10,641 nt of DNA from a bacterium (GTDB taxonomy: Bacteria; Actinomycetota; Acidimicrobiia; Acidimicrobiales; CATQHL01): NCBI GenBank assembly GCA_026713745.1, contig JAPONU010000328.1, forward strand, positions 1 through 10,641, in the 5' to 3' direction. The position numbers and the translations under genes are program-made. The notes beneath the pieces were generated by a model that saw only the letters and a program-made list of their open reading frames with translations, did no database searches and was not told where the DNA came from. This document shows positions 5,780-10,641 of this stretch, in pieces. The stretch's first letter is position 1. Each line of letters begins with the position of its first letter.

Positions 5780-6697
5780 GTGGAACAAGCACAGGTGATG
5801 ACCGGCGCCCGAGCCGTCGATCTATCGGGCTCGGAAAATTGGGTGCTCCACGCCGACAACGCGGACGTGCTGCCGAGGCTCGCCGACGGGACCTTCCGGC
5901 TGATCTACATCGATCCGCCGTTCAACAGCGGCAAGGTGCAGCGCCGGGAGGAGTTGGCGACCGTGCGCAGTCCCGACGGCGACAGGGTGGGGTTCGGAGG
6001 CCGGCGTTACCGCACCGTCCCCGTCGGCTCCACCTCCTACGCCGACGCCTTCGACGACTACCTGGACTTCATTGGGCCCCGGCTCGAACAGGCCCACCGG
6101 CTGCTGACCACCGACGGGACGCTGTACTTCCACATCGATTACCGCGAGGCCCACTACTGCAAGGTCCTGCTGGACCAGATCTTCGGCCGGGAGTGCTTCA
6201 TCAACGAGATCATCTGGGCATACGACTACGGCGGGCGGTCACGCCGCCGCTGGCCGGCGAAGCACGACACGATCCTCGTGTACGCCAAGGACGCCGATCG
6301 CTACTTCTTCGACCAGGATGCCATCGAGAGGATCCCGTACATGGCGCCGGGGCTCGTATCTAAGGAGAAGGCGGCGCGCGGAAAGCTGCCGACCGACGTG
6401 TGGTGGCACACCATCGTGCCCACCAACGGCAAAGAGAAAACCGGCTACGCGACCCAGAAGCCCGAGGGCATCCTGCGGCGGATACTCAGCGCCTCCTCGC
6501 AGCCCAACGATTGGGTCCTGGACTTCTTCGCCGGCTCGGGAACCACCGGAGCGGTGGCGCAGCAGATGCAGCGGCGCTTCGTCCTCGTCGACAGCAACGC
6601 CGAGGCGATCGAGGTCATGGCTCGCCGCCTCGGCATCGCCGGCGTGCGCTACACCGACGCGGCGCTGGACCCGCTGCAGGCAGCGTCGGCGCCCTAA
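5780..6697 (+). CDS. Beta-class site-specific DNA methyltransferase (N6-adenine or N4-cytosine), apparently orphan
   Basis: This 305-residue amino-methyltransferase modifies exocyclic amines in DNA using S-adenosylmethionine. Catalytic motif IV, LIYIDPPFNSG (41-51), comes before the AdoMet-binding motif I, LDFFAGSGTTGAVA (247-260), and the order IV then I defines the beta group. TQKPE (225-229) is the conserved segment ahead of motif I. DPPF is commonest in N6-adenine enzymes, so adenine is the better guess; the recognition sequence cannot be read. There is no CcrM-type C-terminal extension. No restriction endonuclease or specificity subunit is nearby, so it may have an epigenetic or housekeeping role. 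The start is uncertain: GTG at 5780 (leaderless), ATG at 5798, or an upstream TTG at 5726. Its stop (TAA) overlaps the mocA-like stop by four bases on the opposite strand (CTAA). Confidence 0.92.
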   Translation: MEQAQVMTGARAVDLSGSENWVLHADNADVLPRLADGTFRLIYIDPPFNSGKVQRREELATVRSPDGDRVGFGGRRYRTVPVGSTSYADAFDDYLDFIGPRLEQAHRLLTTDGTLYFHIDYREAHYCKVLLDQIFGRECFINEIIWAYDYGGRSRRRWPAKHDTILVYAKDADRYFFDQDAIERIPYMAPGLVSKEKAARGKLPTDVWWHTIVPTNGKEKTGYATQKPEGILRRILSASSQPNDWVLDFFAGSGTTGAVAQQMQRRFVLVDSNAEAIEVMARRLGIAGVRYTDAALDPLQAASAP

Positions 6698-7272
6698 GCC
6701 CTGTTGCGGCGGCGGAAGTCGTCGAGGGTGTCGATGTCGGTGGGGTCGCCGGGGCAGGACACCTCCCGGACCATCTCGGGATGGCGGCGCATGAGTTGCC
6801 GGGCGCCCTCGTCGCCGTCGAGGGGCAGCAGCGGCCAGACCGTGGAGTCGAGTTTCACCGGTGGACGCCGGCGGGAGCCGTAGACGGCGGTGACGATGGA
6901 TCCGGGCGCGGCGGCGACACGCTGCCAGGCCTCCGCGGCGACCATGGGCTGGTCGGCGACACCCACCACGACCGCCGCGTGGCCGTCGATCTCGGCGGTG
7001 CGCACCCCAGCCTGCAGGGACCAGGCCTGGCCGCGGTCCCAATCGTGGTTCATGACGATGGTGACGTCGGAGGGAAGCAGATCGCTGAGGTCCTCGGCGC
7101 CGAGCACGACGTACACGGCCGCCAGTTCTGCCTCGAGGGCGGCATCGACGGCCCAACGGACGAGGGGTCGGCCACGGAACTCGGCACGCAACTTGTGGAC
7201 CGGACCGGCGAACCGCGCACCCTCCCCGGCGGCAAGCACGACGCCTGCGGTCCCCCGGCCCGTATCAGCCAT
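6694..7272 (-). CDS. mocA: MocA-like molybdenum cofactor cytidylyltransferase (NTP_transf family)
   Basis: This 192-residue nucleotidyltransferase is expected to join CTP to Mo-molybdopterin, giving the molybdopterin cytosine dinucleotide used by CO dehydrogenase and related hydroxylases. Its N-terminal nucleotide loop VVLAAGEGARFAGPVHKL (11-28) has LAAG, as in MocA and CTP users, rather than the LAGG of GTP-using MobA. The metal-binding ADQPM lies at 106-110, GDEGAR at 153-158, and the C-terminal DPTDIDTLDDF at 176-186. ATG at 7272 has GGAGGAGG five bases upstream; an earlier in-frame start at 7317 would place that site inside the gene. It follows xdhC after 221 bases, a long gap for this cluster, so it may have its own promoter. 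A related NTP transferase with another substrate cannot be excluded, but the neighbours fit cofactor maturation. Confidence 0.83.
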   Translation of the reverse strand: MADTGRGTAGVVLAAGEGARFAGPVHKLRAEFRGRPLVRWAVDAALEAELAAVYVVLGAEDLSDLLPSDVTIVMNHDWDRGQAWSLQAGVRTAEIDGHAAVVVGVADQPMVAAEAWQRVAAAPGSIVTAVYGSRRRPPVKLDSTVWPLLPLDGDEGARQLMRRHPEMVREVSCPGDPTDIDTLDDFRRRNRA

Positions 7273-7277
7273 GGGAT

Positions 7278-7285
7278 CCTCCTCC
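7278..7285 (-). promoter_or_regulatory. Strong ribosome binding site deciding the mocA-like start
   Basis: GGAGGAGG on the minus strand, five bases before ATG at 7272. It lies inside the longer reading frame that begins at 7317 and so argues against that start. Confidence 0.75.
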
Positions 7286-7415
7286 GGGGGCACGTCCGGC
7301 AGGACGACCGGCGGCACGACCGGCAGGTTGGGGAGCCCGCGGCGCCGGCTTCAACGCGTCGAGGCCAACGACCGCTGACCGCGCCATCGCCGACCCGGCC
7401 GAGTCGCGCCGGCGG

Positions 7416-7439
7416 CGCGTCTCAGCGATGGATGGGGCC
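7416..7439. repeat. 24-bp direct repeat, downstream copy of the xdhC 3' end
   Basis: Bases 7416-7439 are identical to 7488-7511, which hold the last codons and TGA of xdhC. On the coding strand both read GPIHR-stop-DA. The copies are 72 bases apart, a multiple of three, so the second stop is in frame with the first. The bases between them show no gene on either strand. Confidence 0.9.
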
Positions 7440-7487
7440 ACCGCCCCCCGGTAGGTGCCCGGACGGTACAGCCCGCCGCGGCGGCAA

Positions 7488-7511
7488 CGCGTCTCAGCGA
7501 TGGATGGGGCC
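7488..7511. repeat. 24-bp direct repeat, copy covering the xdhC stop codon
   Basis: Identical partner of 7416-7439. It contains the last five codons of xdhC (GPIHR) and its TGA at 7494-7496. Confidence 0.9.
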
Positions 7512-8291
7512 CTCGCTGTCCCGCAGCGACGGAGCCGCCCGGCCGGCACGGACCGCGATGATCTCCGCCACGATGGACACCGCCGTCTCCTCGGGAGTAC
7601 GGCCGCCGATGTCCAGGCCGATCGGGGCCATGAGTCTGGCCAGCCCGTCGGAGTCCACCCCGACATCACGGAGCCGCTCGACCCGTTTGGCGTGGGTGCG
7701 GCGGCTGCCCATCACGCCGATGTAACCCACGTCGGTCTGCAGCGAGCGCACCACGGCGGGCACGTCGAACTTGGTGTCGTGGGTGAGGATGCAGACGGCG
7801 TCGGCGGGCCGCAGCTTGCTGCCGTAGGCATCGAAAACGCTGTCGGGCCACTCCACCCTTATCTCGTCGGCCATCGGGAACCGCTTCGGCGTGGCGAACA
7901 CCTTGCGGGCGTCGCACACCACCACCTTGTAACCCAGCACCTTCGCCACCCGCGCCAGGGAGGCGGTGAAGTCCACGGCCCCGAAGATCAGCATCCTGGG
8001 CTGGGGGGCGAAGGACTCCACGAACAGCGTGAGGTCCTCCATCCGCTGCTCGCCGCCGGCGCCGTAGTGGCGGACGCAGGTCTGGCCCAGCTCCAGCTCG
8101 CCGAGCACGTCACGGGTCGCCACGTCGTCGAGTTCGGGGCCGCCGAGGCTGCCGAGGGGCTCGTGGCCGGGACGCACCAGCAGGCGCGAACCCACCCCGA
8201 CGCCGTCGATGACGGTGGCAAGGGCGACCGGCTCGTCGGCCCGCAGCGCCTCGGCCAGAGCCTCATAGAGCGGCGCGGGATCAGCAGGCAT
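7494..8291 (-). CDS. XdhC/CoxI-family molybdenum hydroxylase maturation protein
   Basis: This 265-residue full-length XdhC-family protein has an N-terminal XdhC/CoxI domain (about 8-90: VALATVIDGVGVGSRLLV, PLGSLGGPELDD) and a C-terminal Rossmann domain (about 98-250). The Rossmann domain shows RMLIFGAVDFTASLARVAKVLGY around 99-121, CDARKVFATPKRFP (126-139), the VGYIGVMGSRRT loop (188-199) and APIGLDIGGRTPEETAVSI (222-240). Family members bind molybdenum cofactor and hand it, after sulfuration, to xanthine dehydrogenase or CO dehydrogenase type enzymes. The N-terminal domain lacks the GGCVEG motif that the short XdhC protein upstream carries, so the two may work together. ATG at 8291 is seven bases past the upstream stop, with a weak AGGG site overlapping that stop. 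The end GPIHR matches the usual family C-terminus and is repeated 72 bases downstream. It corresponds to CoxF/CoxI-like genes; I leave the symbol open. Confidence 0.92.
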   Translation of the reverse strand: MPADPAPLYEALAEALRADEPVALATVIDGVGVGSRLLVRPGHEPLGSLGGPELDDVATRDVLGELELGQTCVRHYGAGGEQRMEDLTLFVESFAPQPRMLIFGAVDFTASLARVAKVLGYKVVVCDARKVFATPKRFPMADEIRVEWPDSVFDAYGSKLRPADAVCILTHDTKFDVPAVVRSLQTDVGYIGVMGSRRTHAKRVERLRDVGVDSDGLARLMAPIGLDIGGRTPEETAVSIVAEIIAVRAGRAAPSLRDSEGPIHR

Positions 8292-8298
8292 ACCGGCC

Positions 8299-8613
8299 CT
8301 ACCAGTCCAGCGGTTCGACGAAGAGGTGGATCGTGCCGCCGCAGGTGAGGCCCACGGCGAAAGCCTCGTCGTCGCTGTAGCCGAAGCTCACCATGCGCCG
8401 GTCGCCGGCCTCGAGCACCTCCAGCGCCTCGGAGACCACTGCCCCCTCCACACAACCGCCCGACACCGAGCCCGACACCTCGCCGGCCTCGTTCACGGCC
8501 ATGGCAGCGCCCGGATCCCGCGGACCCGACCCGTCCAGGTCGGTCACGCGAGCCACCGCCACCCGCAGACCCGACGCCCGCCACCGGTCGATGTCGTCCA
8601 GCAATTCCTGCAT
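8299..8613 (-). CDS. Short XdhC/CoxI-domain protein
   Basis: This 104-residue protein consists only of the XdhC/CoxI N-terminal domain: VARVTDLDGSGPRDPGAAMAV (20-40), SGSVSGGCVEGAVV (47-60) with the conserved cysteine at 54, and VGLTCGGTIHLFVEPLD (87-103) with a second cysteine at 91. The conserved cysteines make it a candidate for the sulfur- or cofactor-handling partner of the larger XdhC protein, which lacks them; that division of labour is inference. A longer frame reaches 8943, but that part overlaps the VWA gene and reads as Gly/Arg-rich shadow. ATG at 8613 has GAGGAGG five bases upstream (8619-8625). It lies 62 bases after the VWA gene and seven before xdhC, so it is part of the same operon. 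Its length is normal for split XdhC proteins in actinobacterial cox clusters, so it is not a truncated gene. Confidence 0.88.
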   Translation of the reverse strand: MQELLDDIDRWRASGLRVAVARVTDLDGSGPRDPGAAMAVNEAGEVSGSVSGGCVEGAVVSEALEVLEAGDRRMVSFGYSDDEAFAVGLTCGGTIHLFVEPLDW

Positions 8614-8675
8614 CGGAACCTCCTCGCGTGCTGTGCCCACCGCAGCGTAGGCCGCGACCGGCTCGCCAACCCCTC

Positions 8676-9833
8676 TCAGGCGGCGACCCGGGTGGCGAGC
8701 TCCTCCAGCGAGGCGAGGGAGTGGCCCTCGATGAACTCGTCGACGAACGGCAGCGCCGCCGCCATTCCCTGCGCCAGCGGGGCGTAGCCGGGCGTGGCCT
8801 TGAGGGGGTTCACCCAGATGACCTTGTGCGCCACCCGGCCCAGGCGGGCCATGTTCTCGGCCATCGCCGCCGGCTCGCCCCGGTCCCAGCCGTCCGAGAG
8901 GATCACGACCACCGCACCCCGCGCCATGCCCCGCACCCCCCACTGGTCGCAGAAGACACCGATCGACTCACCGAGGCGGGTTCCCCCGGACCAGTCGTGC
9001 ACCGCACCGGCGGCACGGTCGAAGGCGTCGTCGGGGTCACGGGTGGAGAGCTCACGGGTGAGCCGGGTCAGGCGGGTTCCCAGGGCGAACGCCTCCACCC
9101 GGCGACGAGCCACCACCGCGGCGTGCACGAAACGCAGCAACGCGCGGGCGTAGGACTCCATCGAACCGCTCACGTCGAGCAGCAGCACCAGCCGGCGGGG
9201 CTGCTCGCCGGGTTGACGGAACGACCGGGTGATCGGCTCGCCGCCGGCCTGCAGGGCTCGCCGCACCGTGCGGCGCAGATCGGGGCGCCCCCGGGGCACC
9301 CGCACGGGTTGCAACCGCCGCGAGCGGCGCGTCACGCCCCCGAGGCGCAGCCGGCTCATGAGCTCGGCCAACTCGGCCAACTCATCGGCGCTGCAGTCGG
9401 CGAAGTCCTTGTCCCGCAGCAGTTCGTGCGGGCTGTAACGCACGGCGATCGTGTCGGAGTCCTCCTCGTTCTCGCCGTCGGCGCCGTCACCCTCCAGATC
9501 GTCGAAGGCCAGGGTGACCTCCTGGACCGGAGGCGGCGGCAGCAGGCTGAGAGGATCGATGCCCTCCCAGAAGCGGGCGAAGACCGTGTCGTAGCTGTCG
9601 AAGTCCTCGGGCCGGTGCACCAGCGTGGCCCGCCCCGACCAGTAGACCCCACCCCGGGACTCCACGCCGACACAGCCCAGCGCCGCCATGAAGGTGATCA
9701 TCGACCCCAGCGGCACCTCGAGGCCGGCTTCGCGCAACGCCGCACCGAAGCGGGAGGCAAGCGAGCCGACGTCCTCGCCGGACGGCTCGCCCGACGGAGG
9801 TGGCGTGGGGGGCGGCAACGGGGGTTGGGCCAC
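8676..9833 (-). CDS. coxE: CoxE-type VWA-domain protein
   Basis: This 385-residue protein of the CoxE/VWA family has a Pro-rich start, then a helical N-terminal half (about 22-180) with an acidic stretch (GDGADGENEEDSD, 115-127). The von Willebrand A domain occupies about 212-365. Its metal ion-dependent adhesion site is intact: LLDVSGSMESY (218-228), SGGTRLG (282-288) and VILSDGWDRG (310-319). In Oligotropha, CoxE works with the AAA+ ATPase CoxD to build the [CuSMoO2] active site of CO dehydrogenase; the ATPase gene here is immediately upstream. GTG at 9833 has GGGA seven bases upstream; TTG at 9839 is in frame and would add two residues. The gap to the ATPase stop is 21 bases. Confidence 0.92.
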   Translation of the reverse strand: MAQPPLPPPTPPPSGEPSGEDVGSLASRFGAALREAGLEVPLGSMITFMAALGCVGVESRGGVYWSGRATLVHRPEDFDSYDTVFARFWEGIDPLSLLPPPPVQEVTLAFDDLEGDGADGENEEDSDTIAVRYSPHELLRDKDFADCSADELAELAELMSRLRLGGVTRRSRRLQPVRVPRGRPDLRRTVRRALQAGGEPITRSFRQPGEQPRRLVLLLDVSGSMESYARALLRFVHAAVVARRRVEAFALGTRLTRLTRELSTRDPDDAFDRAAGAVHDWSGGTRLGESIGVFCDQWGVRGMARGAVVVILSDGWDRGEPAAMAENMARLGRVAHKVIWVNPLKATPGYAPLAQGMAAALPFVDEFIEGHSLASLEELATRVAA

Positions 9834-9854
9834 GGGCAAGTCCCTGCCGTTGCC

Positions 9855-10641
9855 CTACCGGCTGGTGGCCTCGGCGATGATCCTGTCGAGGCCGAAGTCC
9901 CGTACCCGTCCCTGGTCCTCCCGGTACTTGAGCACGGCACCCAGGGTCAGCTCGGCGTTCTCGGGCTCGAGGGCGTCCACCCCGAGGCGCACCAGCGCCA
10001 TCGACCAGTCGATGCTCTCGGCCACGCCGGGGGGCTTGTACAGGCCGATGTCGCGGAACCTGGCGACCGCCCCGGCGACCTGGCGGGCCAAGGCGGGAGC
10101 AACGCCGTCGGTGCGCAGCGAGATGATGGCCACCTCGCGTTCGAATCCCGGGTGCTCCACCCAGTGGTAGAGGCAGCGGCGCTTCAGGGCGTCGTGAACA
10201 TCCCGGGTGCGGTTCGAGGTGACCACCACGATCGGCGGCTCGGCGGCACCGAACGTCCCCAACTCGGGCACGGTGATCGACCAGTCCGACAGCACCTCCA
10301 GCAGGAACGCCTCGAACTCGTCGTCGGCCCGGTCCACCTCGTCGATCAGCAGGACCGGAGGCGCGGGATCGTCGTGCGAGATGGCCTCCAGCAGGGGGCG
10401 CTTCACCAGGAAGCGCTCGGAGTAGAGGGAGTCCTCGAGGGCGGCGGCGCCGGCGCCGGACGCACCGCCGGTGGCCTCGGCGGTGCGCAGGTGCAGCAGC
10501 TGGCGCGAGTAGTCCCACTCGTAGACGGCCTGGGACACGTCGATGCCCTCGTAGCACTGCAGGCGGATGAGACGGCTGCCCAGCCACCCCGCAAGCGTCT
10601 TGGCGACCTCGGTCTTGCCGACCCCGGCCTCACCCTCCAGC
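9855..10641 (-). CDS. coxD: MoxR-family AAA+ ATPase, CoxD-like (5' end cut by window)
   Basis: This is a partial gene: 261 codons are present, with the first full codon at 10638-10640, and the start lies beyond the right edge. The fragment opens with Walker A, GEAGVGKTE (3-11). It continues with LQCYEGIDVSQAVYEWDYSRQ around 27-47, SERFLVKRPLLEAI (74-87), Walker B VLLIDEVDRADDEFE (96-110), sensor 1 VVVTSNRTRD (138-147) and the arginine-finger segment ALKRRCLYHW (151-160). This is the pattern of MoxR ATPases paired with VWA proteins. CoxD is a chaperone-like ATPase acting on apo-CO dehydrogenase during copper and sulfur insertion. An internal GTG at 10538 should not be taken as the start because Walker A lies before it. 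The VWA partner follows within 21 bases. MoxR/VWA pairs also serve other metalloenzymes, so the CO dehydrogenase link rests on the neighbours. Confidence 0.92.
   Translation of the reverse strand, partial: LEGEAGVGKTEVAKTLAGWLGSRLIRLQCYEGIDVSQAVYEWDYSRQLLHLRTAEATGGASGAGAAALEDSLYSERFLVKRPLLEAISHDDPAPPVLLIDEVDRADDEFEAFLLEVLSDWSITVPELGTFGAAEPPIVVVTSNRTRDVHDALKRRCLYHWVEHPGFEREVAIISLRTDGVAPALARQVAGAVARFRDIGLYKPPGVAESIDWSMALVRLGVDALEPENAELTLGAVLKYREDQGRVRDFGLDRIIAEATSR

Noticed and set aside
4600..6697. Plus-strand segment as a transposon or integron cassette
   Set aside because: There is no transposase, no terminal inverted repeats and no target-site duplication that I could find at the boundaries; base composition is similar to the surroundings.
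6239..7156. 305-codon minus-strand open frame across the methyltransferase and mocA-like ends
   Set aside because: It overlaps two recognisable genes, and its low-complexity Arg/Gly/Ala translation has no recognisable motif.
7265..7669. 134-codon minus-strand frame covering the xdhC-mocA gap
   Set aside because: Its first half is a shadow of xdhC and the rest is low-complexity; its repeated APSIAETR segments simply reflect the 24-bp DNA repeat.
6400..7725. 441-codon plus-strand open frame
   Set aside because: It is the longest open frame in the region but runs out of frame through the methyltransferase and antisense through mocA and xdhC; the composition is that of a shadow frame.
4590..9840. 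Identical TTGCCCGTGG at the starts of coxG (4590-4599) and coxE (9830-9839)
   Set aside because: A ten-base match at two GC-rich starts can arise by chance, and the flanking bases do not match; in both cases it just offers TTG and GTG start choices.
9487..10587. 366-codon minus-strand open frame across the coxE/coxD junction
   Set aside because: It is in a different frame from both Walker/MIDAS-bearing genes and is Arg/Gly/Pro-rich without motifs.

Overview
The window is GC-rich (roughly 70% by eye), gene-dense DNA with short or overlapping gene junctions and frequent GTG/TTG starts. A DUF501 gene next to a Ppx/GppA gene, together with a luciferase-like enzyme of the F420-dependent type, points to an actinobacterium. 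An acidimicrobial lineage is a guess from overall character only, because no marker in the window fixes the class. Nine of the eleven genes lie on the minus strand; two lie on the plus strand in the middle.

Right block (about 6694-10641, minus strand, read right to left): a MoxR-type AAA+ ATPase (coxD-like, cut by the window edge), a VWA protein (coxE-like), a short XdhC/CoxI protein, a full-length XdhC-family protein, and a MocA-like molybdopterin cytidylyltransferase. These are the accessory proteins that mature an aerobic molybdenum hydroxylase, most likely form I carbon monoxide dehydrogenase. AAA+/VWA pairs work on active-site assembly, XdhC proteins on cofactor sulfuration and insertion, and MocA on making the CMP form of molybdopterin. 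The structural genes (coxL/M/S) are not in the window and may lie beyond the right edge.

Middle block (4600-6697, plus strand): a metallo-beta-lactamase-fold protein with an N-terminal ferredoxin-like domain, then an apparently orphan beta-class DNA methyltransferase whose stop overlaps that of the mocA-like gene tail to tail. This pair sits between the right block and coxG, so the cox accessory set looks interrupted by a segment of opposite polarity.

Left block (512-4593, minus strand): coxG (SRPBCC domain, acidic linker, C-terminal membrane anchor), then DUF501, Ppx/GppA phosphatase, GNAT acetyltransferase and an F420-type LLM oxidoreductase. DUF501/ppx share a GTGA overlap and ppx/GNAT overlap by about 11 bp, so these are probably co-transcribed. 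The first 511 bases hold no convincing gene, only degenerate short direct repeats.

The most unusual small-scale structures are at gene ends. The GNAT stop lies in a 17-bp unit repeated three times, which places TAG in all three reading frames. The 3' end of xdhC (GPIHR-stop) is repeated in frame 72 bp downstream, as if a second xdhC tail were left there. The two plus-strand genes share a TAGTSTCGC promoter-like element; for the methyltransferase it would give a leaderless GTG start.
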